A stretch of 64,000 nucleotides of DNA from Balanoglossus misakiensis. Lineage: Eukaryota > Hemichordata. Under the pieces are notes generated by a model. It saw only the letters and a program-made list of their open reading frames with translations. It searched no databases and had not been told where the DNA came from. The stretch lies in NCBI GenBank assembly GCA_040954595.2, contig CM082590.2, forward strand, positions 2,542,001-2,606,000. Reading direction: 5' to 3'. Below, piece after piece: positions 31,054-44,904 of the stretch. The position numbers and the translations under genes were made by a program. The number at the start of each line of letters is the position of its first letter. Position 1 is the stretch's first letter.

Positions 31054-31290
31054 ATTTAAGCGCAAAGGATTGTGGGGGCAATATTAATTTGACACAATGT
31101 AAAATTAATTCGACACAACACGTGAAATTAATTCGACAAAACACGTGATATTAATTCGACACTACACCTGAAATTAATTCGAGTCTACACGTAAAAATAA
31201 TTCGAGATGTTGGCAAAATTATTTCCGACAAAGATAAGCTAAAATAATTATTTAGAACACATAAAATTAATTCTGCATGACTACATGTCG

Positions 31291-32003
31291 GTCTCTGGCC
31301 CATGGACTATAACCAAACAATGATAGTCCCAAATAAAGCCAAGCCATCAACTCCAATTTTGGTTTATTGGTGATGTTTTCTGCAATCATGCTGGATGCAA
31401 TGCGGATATAATAAAACTACTCTGTGAAAAATATGTTTGTTTACAAATTTGTTCACCTTTGTGGGTATATTGAACAGAAAGGGTTACTCCCCTTAACCTC
31501 TCAACAAACAAACAATCTTGACAATATTTGTAAACATACATATTTTTGTCACACATTTTTATATTAAACAAACACACACACACACTGCAAAGCAGGAGGA
31601 AGAGCTCCCTGTGGTCTTCCCACAAACGTTGGAATCACACTGCAGTGGTCGCCTGATTCAACCAGTAAAGGTCACATGAGGTCATCAATTGTTGTCGGTT
31701 TTCTGGTTGAATATTCTCTGAAAGCACGCCTTAACATTGATATTTTGCAATTGGTGTCAATAGTCATGAACTTTAAATAATGGAGCATCACTCGGCCCCA
31801 GTTACTAAGTTGCGATAGGGCGAAATCAACAGCGGAAACTGATTGTCGATCGTCCATGTCTCAAGCTTACCTTGTTTACGGACTGAATCAGGGGACTACA
31901 GTAACGTTATCGCGATGAATGTGATTCTACCCACACATTAAGTCGTGAAAACTATCAGTGATATCTTAAAACACACTAAATACTGTAATGTTTCAATACT
32001 CAC
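31291..32003. other. No confident gene
   Basis: A minus-strand open frame at 31672-31857 (MDDRQSVSAVDFALSQLSNW...) has no known motif. A possible donor AACAAG|GTAAGC lies on the minus strand near 31871. Nothing else is supported. Confidence 0.35.
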
Positions 32004-32108
32004 TCCGCCAAATCTGTATATAGGAATAATGATGGTGGACAGTGTGGGGGGCCTGAACCCATGACTTGCAGAAAACAGCTGGTACTTGCTCGCTCCTTGG
32101 CTTTGCAT
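32004..32108 (-). CDS. Possible first coding exon, unknown product
   Basis: An ATG at 32106-32108 opens 35 codons (MQSQGASKYQLFSASHGFRP, then PTLSTIIIPIYRFGG) and ends at a GTGAGT donor in phase 0. The ATG context (GAAAACATGC) is acceptable. The downstream exon was not found. The protein is not recognised. Confidence 0.3.
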
Positions 32109-32908
32109 GTTTTCCGCTATTCTTTCAGAGAAATATGACACCGTCCTGGATGTGTAACAAACACTGGCCAACTAACGTCCATAGAAAAGGCGACATTGGA
32201 GTTGACGACAGAAAAAACTGGCAGATTCTCTAGCCTGCGTGTCACACATGTGTTTACAACGAAGACACTGAACTGGTCAAAGGAAACGGGTCGAAGGTCA
32301 GCAACAGCGCCCTCTTGGGGTATATTCTGCGGAACTTTTGAAAGTTCCCGATCTCGTATCCTAAGGACGCCAGCAGAATTTCCTGCGGCATTTTAATTCT
32401 CATTCAAATATGAAAGAAACAAAACTAACCCGGTGTGAATTAGTTGGTTTAAAGGGGAGTTGGGGCAGGGTCTTCTTTCGGTAGTTTTGACCCCCAATAA
32501 GGCCTATTTACGGAGAGGATCTCTTATTCTTCAAATTTATTAATGGAAGTCGCGTATATGGGTAAGGGACCATTCAGTTTTTACGGCCGGGTGGGGCGGC
32601 AAAATCCAGGGGGGGGGGGGGTCACTTAAATTTTGAAGTCCGAAAGTGGGGGTAATCTTTTTTTTAAAAACGTTTAGGGGGTCACATACTTTTGCCGCAA
32701 AACTTTTGCTTTGAGTCCACAAAATTGCAGTTTCGCGCCCTTAATTTTACAAGATTTAATAATATGGGAGGGGGACACCCCATCCCACACCCACCCCTCC
32801 ATTCTTCGCTACATTTCATTTATTGCCTGGTTTGTCTAGTGTACAAGGGCAGACTACTTGCCACACCACCACACCGATGCTTACTTTGAGTGGAGTGGCA
32901 AAAGTAAA
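32109..32908. other. Flank of the satellite array with G-rich tracts
   Basis: G runs occur at 32608-32620, with further GGGGG words to 32690. The reading GGGTCAC is repeated twice, which hints at an old dispersed repeat. No gene is seen. The first satellite monomer begins near 32909. Confidence 0.45.
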
Positions 32909-33392
32909 ATGCGCAGAACACATAGATAGGCCTATGCGCATAAGAACGTTTTCCACTAGACTCTGTGGATCGACGGATAGTTCCAAAATGCCCATGGTTG
33001 CTTCCAAACAGCCTCGTTTATTTACCGAATTCTGTTGTGAGGCACATAACACATAGATAGGCCTATGTGCATAAGAAAGTTTTCCACTAGACTCTGTAGA
33101 TCGAGAGATAGTTCTAAAATATCCATGGTTGCCTCAAAACACAGCCTCGTTTGTTTACAAAAATCTGTTGTGATGCGCAGAACACATAGATAGGCCTATG
33201 CGCATAAGAACGTTTTCCACTAGACCTATTAGATCGACGGATAGTTCTAAAATTTCCATGGTTGTTTCCAAACAGCCTCGTTTATTTACCGATTTCTGTT
33301 GTGAGGCGCTGAACACATAGATAGGCCTATGGGCATAAGAAAGTTTTCCACTAGACGCTGAAGATCGACGGATAGTTCTAAAATTTCCATGG

Positions 33393-34960
33393 TTGCTTCC
33401 AAACAGCCTCGTTTATTTACCGATTTCTGTTGTGAGGCGCAGAACACATGATAGGCCCATGCTCATAAGAAATTTTTCCACTAGACTGTGTAGATCGAGA
33501 GATAGTTCAAAAATTTCCGTGGTTGCTTCCAAACAGCCTCGTTTGTTTACAAAATTAGTTTGTGATGCGCAGAACACATAGATAGGCCTATGCGCAAAAG
33601 AACGTTTTCCACTAGACTCTGTAGATCGATGGATAGTTCTAAAATTTACATGGGTGCTTCTAAACAGCCTCGTTTATTTACCGATTTCTGTTGTGAGGCG
33701 CTGAACACATGATAGGCCTATACGCATAAGAAAGTTTTCCACTATACTCTGTAGATCGACGGATAGTTGTAAAATTTCAATGGTTGCTTCCAAACAGCCT
33801 CGTTTATTTACCGAATTCTGTTGTGATGCGCAGAACACATGATAGGACTATGCGCATAAGAAATTTTTCCACTAGACGCTGAAGATCGACGGATAGTTCT
33901 AAAATTTCCATGGTTGCTTCCAAACAGCCTCGTTTATTTACCGATTTCTGTTGTGAGGCGCAGAACACATGATAGGCCCATGCTCATAAGAAATTTTTCC
34001 ACTAGACTGTGTAGATCGAGAGATAGTTCAAAAATTTCCGTGGTTGCTTCCAAACAGCCTCGTTTGTTTACAAAATTAGTTTGTGATGCGCAGAACACAT
34101 AGATAGGCCTATGCGCAAAAGAACGTTTTCCACTAGACTCTGTAGATCGATGGATAGTTCTAAAATGTCCATGGTTGATTTCAAACAGCCTTGTTTATTT
34201 ACTGAATTCTGCTGTGATGCGCAGAACACATAGATAGGCCTATGTGCATAAGAAAGTTTTCCACTAGACTCTGTAGATCGACGGATAGTTCTAAAATTTC
34301 CATGGTTGCATCCAAACAGCCTCGTTTATTTACCGATTTCTGTTGTGAGGCGCAGAACACGTGATAGGCCTATGCGCATAAGAAAGTTTTTTACTAGACT
34401 CTGCAGATCGACGGATAGTTCTAAAATTTCCATGGTTGCTTCCAAACAGCCTCGTTTATTTACCGATTTCTGTTGTGAGGCGCAGAACACATGATAGGCC
34501 CATGCTCATAAGAAATTTTTCCACTAGACTGTGTAGATCGAGAGATAGTTCAAAAATTTCCGTGGTTGCTTCCAAACAGCCTCGTTTGTTTACAAAATTA
34601 GTTTGTGATGCGCAGAACACATAGATAGGCCTATGCGCAAAAGAACGTTTTCCACTAGACTCTGTAGATCGATGGATAGTTCTAAAATGTCCATGGTTGA
34701 TTTCAAACAGCCTTGTTTATTTACCGAATTCTGCTGTGATGCGCAGAACACATAGATAGGCCTATGTGCATAAGAAAGTTTTCCACTAGACTCTGTAGAT
34801 CGACGGATAGTTCTAAAATTTCCATGGTTGCATCCAAACAGCCTCGTTTATTTACCGATTTCTGTTGTGAGGCGCAGAACACGTGATAGGCCTATACGCA
34901 TAAGAAAGTTTTTTACTAGACTCTGCAGATCGACGGATAGTTGTAAAATTTCAATGATTG
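33393..34960. repeat. Higher-order repeat, 4 monomers (521-522 bp), three tandem copies
   Basis: The diagnostic run CCCATGCTCATAAG ... TTCAAAAATTTCCGTGG recurs with nearly identical flanks starting near 33393, 33914 and 34436, a step of 521-522 bp. Further partial copies are near 36037, 36428 and 38289. Confidence 0.9.
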
Positions 34961-35217
34961 CTTCCAAACAGCCTCGTTTATTTACCGAATTCTGTTGTGA
35001 TGCGCAGAACACATGATAGGACTATGCGCATAAGAAATGTTTCCACTAGACTCTGTAGATCGACGGGTAGTTCTAAAATTTCCATAGTTGCTTCCAAACA
35101 GCCTCGTTTATTTACCGAATTCTGTTGTTAGGCGCAGAACACGTGATAGGCCTATGCGCATAAGAAATTTTTCCACTAGACTCTGTAGATCGACGGATAG
35201 TTCTAAAATGTCCATGG

Positions 35218-38200
35218 TTGCTTCCAAACAGCCTCGTTTATTTAATGAATTCTGTTGTGATGCGCAGAACACATGATAGGCCTATGCGCATAAAAAATTT
35301 TCCACTAGACTCTGTAGATCGACGGATAGTTCTAAAATATCCATACTTGCTGCCAAACAGCCTCGTTTATTTACCGAATTATGTTGTGAGGCGCAGAACA
35401 CGTGATAGGCCTATGCGCATCAGAAAGTTTTCCACTAGACTCTGTAGATCGAGAGATAGTTCTAAAATTTCCAATGTTGCCTCAAAACACAGCCTCGTTT
35501 GTTTACAAAATTCTGTTGTGATGCGCAGAACACATAGATAGGCCTATGCACATAAGAACGTTTTCCACTAGACTCTGTAGATCGACGGATAGTTCTAAAA
35601 TTTCCATGGTTGCTTCCAAACACAGTCTCGTTTGTTTACAAAAGTCTGCAGTGATGCGCAGAACACATGATAGGCCTATGCGCATAAGAAACTTTTTCAC
35701 TGTAGATCGACGGATAGTTCTAAAATTTCCATAGACTCTGTAGATCGAGAGATAGTTCTAAAATTTCCATGGTTGCTTCCAAACACAGCCTCGTTTGTTT
35801 ACAAAATTCTTTTGTGATGCGCAGAACACATAGCTAGGCCTATGCGCATAAGAAAGTTTTCCACTAGACTCCGTAGATCGACGGATAGTTGTAAAATTCC
35901 ATGGTTGTTTCCAAACACAGCCTCGTTTATTTACCGATTTCTGTTGTGAGGCGCTGAACACATGATAGGCCTATACGCATAAGAAAGTTTTCCACTATAC
36001 TCTGTAGATCGACGGATAGTTCTAAAATTTCCATGGTTGCTTCCAAACAGCCTCGTTTATTTACCGATTTCTGTTGTGAGGCGCAGAACACATGATAGGC
36101 CCATGCTCATAAGAAATTTTTCCACTAGACTGTGTAGATCGAGAGATAGTTCAAAAATTTCCGTGGTTGCTTCCAAACAGCCTCGTTTGTTTACAAAATT
36201 AGTTTGTGATGCGCAGAACACATAGATAGGCCTATGCGCAAAAGAACGTTTTCCACTAGACTCTGTAGATCGATGGATAGTTCTAAAATTTACATGGGTG
36301 CTTCTAAACAGCCTCGTTTATTTACCGATTTCTGTTGTGAGGCGCTGAACACATGATAGGCCTATACGCATAAGAAAGTTTTCCACTATACTCTGTAGAT
36401 CGACGGATAGTTGTAAAATTTCAATGGTTGCTTCCAAACAGCCTCGTTTATTTACCGAATTCTGTTGTGATGCGCAGAACACATGATAGGCCCATGCTCA
36501 TAAGAAATTTTTCCACTAGACTGTGTAGATCGAGAGATAGTTCAAAAATTTCCGTGGTTGCTTCCAAACAGCCTCGTTTGTTTACAAAATTAGTTTGTGA
36601 TGCGCAGAACACATAGATAGGCCTATGCGCAAAAGAACGTTTTCCACTAGACTCTGTAGATCGATGGATAGTTCTAAAATGTCCATGGTTGATTTCAAAC
36701 AGCCTTGTTTATTTACCGAATTCTGCTGTGATGCGCAGAACACATAGATAGGCCTATGTGCATAAGAAAGTTTTCCACTAGACTCTGTAGATCGACGGAT
36801 AGTTCTAAAATTTCCATGGTTGCATCCAAACAGCCTCGTTTATTTACCGATTTCTGTTGTGAGGCGCAGAACACGTGATAGGCCTATGCGCATAAGAAAG
36901 TTTTTTACTAGACTCTGCAGATTGACGGATAGTTCTAAAATTTACATGGGTGCTTCTAAACAGCCTCGTTTATTTACCGATTTCTGTTGTGAGGCGCTGA
37001 ACACATGATAGGCCTATACGCATAAGAAAGTTTTCCACTATACTCTGTAGATCGACGGATAGTTGTAAAATTTCAATGATTGCTTCCAAACAGCCTCGTT
37101 TATTTACCGAATTCTGTTGTGATGCGCAGAACACATGATAGGACTATGCGCATAAGAAATGTTTCCACTAGACTCTGTAGATCGACGGGTAGTTCTAAAA
37201 TTTCCATAGTTGCTTCCAAACAGCCTCGTTTATTTACCGAATTCTGTTGTTAGGCGCAGAACACGTGATAGGCCTATGCGCATAAGAAAGTTTTCCACTA
37301 GACTCTGTAGATCGACGGATAGTTCTAAAATTGCCATGGTTGCTTCCAAACAGCCTCGTTTATTTAATGAATTCTGTTGTGATGCGCAGAACACATGATA
37401 GGCCTATGCGCATAAAAATTTTTCCACTAGACTCTGTAGATCGACGGATAGTTCTAAAATATCCATACTTGCTGCCAAACAGCCTCGTTTATTTACCGAA
37501 TTATGTTGTGAGGCGCAGAACACGTGATAGGCCTATGCGCATCAGAAAGTTTTCCACTAGACTCTGTAGATCGAGAGATAGTTCTAAAATTTCCAATGTT
37601 GCCTCAAAACACAGCCTCGTTTGTTTACAAAATTCTGTTGTGATGCGCAGAACACATAGATAGGCCTATGCACATAAGAACGTTTTCCACTAGACTCTGT
37701 AGATCGACGGATAGTTCTAAAATTTCCATGGTTGCTTCCAAACACAGTCTCGTTTGTTTACAAAAGTCTGCAGTGATGCGCAGAACACATGATAGGCCTA
37801 TGCGCATAAGAAACTTTTTCACTGTAGATCGACGGATAGTTCTAAAATTTCCATAGACTCTGTAGATCGAGAGATAGTTCTAAAATTTCCATGGTTGCTT
37901 CCAAACACAGCCTCGTTTGTTTACAAAATTCTTTTGTGATGCGCAGAACACATAGATAGGCCTATGCGCATAAGAAAGTTTTCCACTAGACTCTGTAGAT
38001 CGACGGATAGTTCTAAAATTTCCATGGTTGCTTCCAAACAGCCTCGTTTATTTACCGAATTCTGTTGTGAGGCGCAGAGCACGTAATAGGCCTATGCGCA
38101 TACGAAAGTTTTCCACCAGACTCCGTAGATCGACGGATAGTTGTAAAATTCCATGGTTGTTTCCAAACACAGCCTCGTTTATTTACCGATTTCTGTTGTG

Positions 38201-41200
38201 AGGCGCTGAACACATGATAGGCCTATACGCATAAGAAAGTTTTCCACTATACTCTGTAGATCGACGGATAGTTCTAAAATTTCCATGGTTGCTTCCAAAC
38301 AGCCTCGTTTATTTACCGATTTCTGTTGTGAGGCGCAGAACACATGATAGGCCCATGCTCATAAGAAATTTTTCCACTAGACTGTGTAGATCGAGAGATA
38401 GTTCAAAAATTTCCGTGGTTGCTTCCAAACAGCCTCGTTTGTTTACAAAATTATTTTGTGATGCGCAGAACACATAGATAGGCCTATGCGCAAAAGAACG
38501 TTTTCCACTAGACTCTGTAGATCGACGGATAGTTGTAAAATTTCAACGGTTGCTTCCAAACAGCCTCGTTTATTTACCGAATTCTGTTGTGATGCGCAGA
38601 ACACATGATAGGACTATGCGCATAAGAAATTTTTCCAGTAGACTCTGTAGATCAACGGGTAGTTCTAAAATTTCCATAGTTGCTTCCAAACAGCCTCGTT
38701 TATTTACCAAATTCTGTTGTTAGGCGCAGAACACGTGATAGGCCTATGCGCATAAGAAAGTTTTCCACTAGACTCTGTAGATCGACGGATAGTTCTAAAA
38801 TTGCCATGGTTGCTTCCAAACAGCCTCGTTAATTTACCGATTTCTGTTGTGAGGCGCAGAACACATGATAGGCCTATGCGCATAAGAAATTTTTCCACTA
38901 GACTCTGTAGATCGACGGATAGTTCTAAAATGTCCATGGTTGCTTCCAAACAGCCTCGTTTATTTAATGAATTCTGTTGTGATGCGCAGAACACATGATA
39001 GGCCTATGCGCATAAGAATTTTTCCACTAGACTCTGTAGATCGACGGATAGTTCTAAAATATCCATACTTGCTTCCAAACAGCCTCGTTTATTTACCGAA
39101 TTATGTTGTGAGGCGCAGAACACGTGATAGGCCTATGCGCATTAGAAAGTTTTCCACTAGACTCTGTAGATCGAGAGATAGTTCTAAAATTTCCAAGGTT
39201 GCTTCCAAACACAGCCTCGTTTGTTTACAAAATTCTGTTGTGATGCGCAGAACACATAGATAGGCCTATGCACATAAGAACGTTTTCCACTAGACTCTGT
39301 AGATCGACGGATAGTTCTAAAATTTCCATGGTTGCTTCCAAACACAGTCTCGTTTGTTTACAAAAGTCTGCAGTGATGCGCAGAACACATGATAGGCCTA
39401 TGCGCATAAGAAACTTTTTCACTGTAGATCGACGGATAGTTCTAAAATTTCCATAGACTCTGTAGATCGAGAGATAGTTCTAAAATTTCCATGGTTGCTT
39501 CCAAACACAGCCTCGTTTGTTTACAAAATTCTTTTGTGATGCGCAGAACACATAGCTAGGCCTATGCGCATAAGAAAGTTTTCCACTAGACTCTGTAGAT
39601 CGACGGATAGTTCTAAAATTTCCATGGTTGCTTCCAAACAGCCTCGTTTATTTACCGAATTCTGTTGTGAGGCGCAGAGCACGTAATAGGCCTATGCGCA
39701 TACGAAAGTTTTCCACCAGACTCCGTAGATCGACGGATAGTTGTAAAATTCCATGGTTGTTTCCAAACACAGCCTCGTTTATTTACCGATTTCTGTTGTG
39801 AGGCGCTGAACACATGATAGGCCTATACGCATAAGAAAGTTTTCCACTATACTCTGTAGATCGACGGATAGTTCTAAAATTTCAATGGTTGCTTCCAAAC
39901 AGCCTCGTTTATTTACCGAATTCTGTTGTGATGCGCAGAACACATGATAGGACTATGCGCATAAGAAATTTTTCCACTAGACTCTGTAGATCGACGGGTA
40001 GTTCTAAAATTTCCATAGTTGCTTCCAAACAGCCTCGTTTATTTACCGAATTCTGTTGTTAGGCGCAGAACACGTGATAGGCCTGTGCGCATAAGAAAGT
40101 TTTCCACTAGACTCTGTAGATCGACGGATAGTTCTAAAATTGCCATGGTTGCTTCCAAACAGCCTCGTTAATTTACCGATTTCTGTTGTGAGGCGCAGAA
40201 CACATGATAGGCCTATGCGCATAAGAAATTTTTCCACTAGACTCTGTAGATCGACGGATAGTTCTAAAATGTCCATGGTTGCGTCCAAACAGCCTCGTTT
40301 ATTTAATGAATTCTGTTGTGATGCGCAGAACACATGATAGGCCTATGCGCATAAGAATTTTTCCACTAGACTCTGTAGATCGACGGATAGTTCTAAAATA
40401 TCCATACTTGCTTCCAAACAGCCTCGTTTATTTACCGAATTATGTTGTGAGGCGCAGAACACGTGATAGGCCTATGCGCATTAGAAAGTTTTCCACTAGA
40501 CTCTGTAGATCGAGAGATAGTTCTAAAATTTCCAAGGTTGCTTCCAAACACAGTCTCGTTTGTTTACAAAAGTCTGCAGTGATGCGCAGAACACATGATA
40601 GGCCTATGCGCATAAGAAACTTTTTCACTGTAGATCGACGGATAGTTCTAAAATTTCCATAGACTCTGTAGATCGAGAGATAGTTCTAAAATTTCCATGG
40701 TTGCTTCCAAACACAGCCTCGTTTGTTTACAAAATTCTTTTGTGATGCGCAGAACACATAGCTAGGCCTATGCGCATAAGAAAGTTTTCCACTAGACTCT
40801 GTAGATCGACGGATAGTTCTAAAATGTCCATGGTTGATTTCAAACAGCCTTGTTTATTTACCGAATTCTGCTGTGATGCGCAGAACACATAGATAGGCCT
40901 ATGTGCATAAGAAAGTTTTCCACTAGACTCTGTAGATCGACGGATAGTTCTAAAATTTCCATGGTTGCATCCAAACAGCCTCGTTTATTTACCGATTTCT
41001 GTTGTGAGGCGCAGAACACGTGATAGGCCTATGCGCATAAGAAAGTTTTTTACTAGACTCTGCAGATCGACGGATAGTTCTAAAATTTCCATGGTTGCTT
41101 CCAAACACAGCCTCGTTTATTTCCAAATTCTGTTGTAATGCGCAGAACACATAGATAGGCCTATGCGCATAAGAACGTTTTCCACTAGACTCTATAGATC

Positions 41201-41300
41201 GACGGATAGTTCTAAAATTTCCATGGTTGCTTCCAAACACAGCCTCGTTTGTTTACAAAATTCTGCAGTGATGCGCAGAACACATGATAGGCCTATGCGC
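35218..41300. repeat. Higher-order block with steps of about 2,122, 1,600 and 1,339 bp
   Basis: A distinctive set of variants, including the truncated-monomer junction, begins near 35218, 37340, 38940 and 40279. The differences are 2,122, 1,600 and 1,339 bp (about 16, 12 and 10 monomers). Unequal exchange between monomers out of register explains the changing lengths. Confidence 0.85.
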
Positions 41301-42277
41301 ATAAGAAACTTTTTCACTGTAGATCGACGGATAGTTCTAAAATTTCCATGGTTGATTCCAAACACAACCTCGTTTGTTTACAAAATTCTGTTGTAATGCG
41401 CAGAACACATAGCTAGGCCTATGCGCATTAGAAATTTTTCCACTAGACTCTGTAGATCGAGAGATAGTTCTAAAATATACGTGGTTGCCTCAAAACACAG
41501 CCTCGTTTGTTTACAAAATTCTGTTGTGATGCGCAGAACACATAGATAGGCCTATGCGCATAAGAACGTTTTCCACTAGACCTTTTAGATCGACGGATAG
41601 TTCTAAAATTTCCATGGTTGTTTCCAAACAGCCTCGTTTATTTACCGATTTCTGTTGTGAGGCGCTGAACACATAGATAGGCCTATGCGCATAAGAAAGT
41701 TTTCCACTAGACGCTGAAGGTCGACGGATAGTTCTAAAATTTCCATGGTTGCTTCCAAACAGCCTCGTTTATTTACCGATTTCTGTTGTGAGGCGCAGAA
41801 CACATGATAGGCCCATGCGCATAAGAAATTTTTCCACTAGACTCTGTAGATCGACGGATAGTTCTAAAATGTCCATGGTTGCTTCCAAACAAAGCCTCGT
41901 TTGTTTACAAAATTCTGTTGTGATGCGCAGAACACATATATAGGCCTATGCGCATATGAACGTTTCCCACTATACTCTGTAGATCGAGAGATAGTTCTAA
42001 AATTTCCATGTTTGCTTCCAAACAGCCTCGTTTATTTACGGAATTCTGTTTTGAGGCGCAGAACACATAGATAGGCATATGTGCATAAGAAAGTTTTCCA
42101 CTATAGACTCTGTAGATCGAGAGATAGTTCTAAAATTTCCATGGTTGCTTCCAAACACAGCCTCGTTTGTTTACAAAATTCTGTTGTGATGCGCAGAACA
42201 CATATATAGGCCTATGCGCATAAGAACGTTTTCCACTAGACTCTGTAGATCGACGGATAGCTGTAAAATTTCCATGG

Positions 42278-44904
42278 TTGCTTCCAAACTGCCTCGTTTA
42301 TTTACCGATTTCTGTTGTGAGGCGCAGAACACATGATAGGCCTATGCGCATAAGACATTTTTCCACTAGACTCTGTAGATCGACGGATAGTTCTAAAATT
42401 TCCATGGTTGCTTCCAAACAGCCTCGTTTATTTACCGAATTCTGTTGTGAGGCGCAGAACACGTAATAGACCTATGCGCATTAGAAAGTTTTCCACAAGA
42501 CTCTGTAGATCGACGGATAGATGTAAAATGTCCACGGTTGCTTCCAAATACAGCCTCGTTTATTTACCGATTTCTGTTGTGATGCGCATAACACATATAT
42601 AGGCCTATGCGCAAAAGAACGTTTTCCACTAGACTCTGTAGATCGACGGATAGCTGTAAAATTTCCATGTTTGCTTCCAAACAGCCTCGTTTATTTACGG
42701 AATTCTGTTGTGAGGCGCAGAACACGTAATAGGCCTATGCGCATTAGAAAGTTTTCCACAGGACTCTGTAGATCGACGGATAGCTGTAAAATTTCCATGT
42801 TTGCTTCCAAACAGCCTTGTTTATTTACGGAATTCTGTTTTGAGGCGCAGAACACATGATAGGCCTATGCGCATACGACATTTTTCCACTAGACTCTGTA
42901 GATCGACGGATAGTTGTAAAATTTCCATGGTTGCTTCCAAACAACCTCGTTTGTTTACCGAATTCTGTTGTGATGCGCAGAACACATATATAGGCCTATG
43001 CGCATAAGAACGTTTTCCACTAGACTCTGTAGATCGACGGATAGTTGTAAAATGTTCATGGTTGCTTCCAAATACAGCCTCGTTTATTTACCGATTTCTG
43101 TTGTGATGCGCATAACACATAGATAGGCCTATGCGCATTATAACGTTTTCCACTAGACTCTGTAGATCGACGGATAGCTGTAAAATTTCCATGTTTGCTT
43201 GCAAACAGCCTTGTTTATTTACGGAATTCTGTTTTGAGGCGCAGAACACATGATAGGCCTATGCGCATACGACATTTTTCCACTAGACTCTGTAGATCGA
43301 CAGATAGTTCTAAAATTTCCATGTTTGCTTCCAAACAGCCTCGTTTATTTACGGAATTCTGTTTTGAGGCGCAGAACACATAGATAGGCATATGTGCATA
43401 AGAAAGTTTTCCACTATAGACTCTGTAGATCGAGAGATAGTTCTAAAATTTCCATGGTTGCTTCCAAACACAGCCTCGTTTGTTTACAAAATTCTGTTGT
43501 GATGCGCAGAACACATATATAGGCCTATGCGCATAAGAACGTTTTCCACTAGACTCTGTAGATCGACGGATAGCTGTAAAATTTCCATGGTTGCTTCCAA
43601 ACTGCCTCGTTTATTTACCGATTTCTGTTGTGAGGCGCAGAACACATGATAGGCCTATGCGCATAAGACATTTTTCCACTAGACTCTGTAGATCGACGGA
43701 TAATTCTAAAATTTCCATGGTTGCTTCCAAACAGCCTCGTTTATTTACCGAATTCTGTTGTGAGGCGCAGAACACGTAATAGACCTATGCGCATTAGAAA
43801 GTTTTCCACAAGACTCTGTAGATCGACGGATAGATGTAAAATGTCCACGGTTGCTTCCAAATACAGCCTCGTTTATTTACCGATTTCTGTTGTGATGCGC
43901 ATAACACATATATAGGCCTATGCGCAAAAGAACGTTTTCCACTAGACTCTGTAGATCGACGGATAGCTGTAAAATTTCCATGTTTGCTTCCAAACAGCCT
44001 CGTTTATTTACGGAATTCTGTTGTGAGGCGCAGAACACGTAATAGGCCTATGCGCATTAGAAAGTTTTCCACAGGACCCTGTAGATCGACGGATAGCTGT
44101 AAAATTTCCATGTTTGCTTCCAAACAGCCTTGTTTATTTACGGAATTCTGTTTTGAGGCGCAGAACACATGATAGGCCTATGCGCATACGACATTTTTCC
44201 ACTAGACTCTGTAGATCGACGGATAGTTGTAAAATTTCCATGGTTGCTTCCAAACAACCTCGTTTGTTTACCGAATTCTGTTGTGATGCGCAGAACACAT
44301 ATATAGGCCTATGCGCATAAGAACGTTTTCCACTAGACTCTGTAGATCGACGGATAGTTGTAAAATGTTCATGGTTGCTTCCAAATACAGCCTCGTTTAT
44401 TTACCGATTTCTGTTGTGATGCGCATAACACATAGATAGGCCTATGCGCATTATAACGTTTTCCACTAGACTCTGTAGATCGACGGATAGTTGTAAAATT
44501 TCCATGGTTGCTTCCAAACAGCCTCGTTTATTTACCGAATTCTGTTGTTAGGCGCAGAACACGTTATAGGCCTATGCGCATAAGAAAGTTTTCCACCAGA
44601 CTCTGTAGATCGAAGGATTTTTGTAAAATTTCCATGGTTGCTTCCAAACAGCCTCGTTTATTTACCGAATTATGTTGTTAGGCGCAGAACACGTTATAGG
44701 CCTATGCGCATAAGAAAGTTTTCCACCAGACTCTGTAGATGGACTGATAGTTGTAAAATTTCCATGGTTGCTTCCAAACAGCCTCGTTTATTTACTGATT
44801 TCTGTTGTGAGGCGCAGAACACATGATAGGCCAATGCGCATAAGACATTTTTCCACTAGACTCTGTAGATCGACGGATAGTTGTAAAATTTCCATGGTTG
44901 CTTC
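42278..44904. repeat. Higher-order repeat of 1,313 bp, two copies
   Basis: Segments starting 42278 and 43591 (also 42408/43721, 42671/43984 and 42801/44114) are near-identical and 1,313 bp apart, about 10 monomers. Confidence 0.9.

Larger units (their letters stand above)
29780..31290. mobile_element. Foldback element with long inverted arms and internal 23-bp repeats
   Basis: The left arm (29780 to about 30048) and right arm (about 30970 to 31290) are inverted copies that share TGCATGACTACA-type outer ends, AATTATTTAGAACACATAAA and the CGGCGAGAAAGACATGCTC block. The right arm also has degenerate 23-bp tandem units containing AATTAATTCGACAC and CACGTG. A third partial arm copy, oriented like the right arm, is at about 30803-30955. 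No protein is encoded. The loop holds G-rich and C-rich tracts at 30605-30690. Confidence 0.8.

Noticed and set aside
32560-32700. G-rich segment as an established repeat family
   Set aside because: It looks like a dispersed repeat, but only one copy is visible in this window and no ends could be defined.
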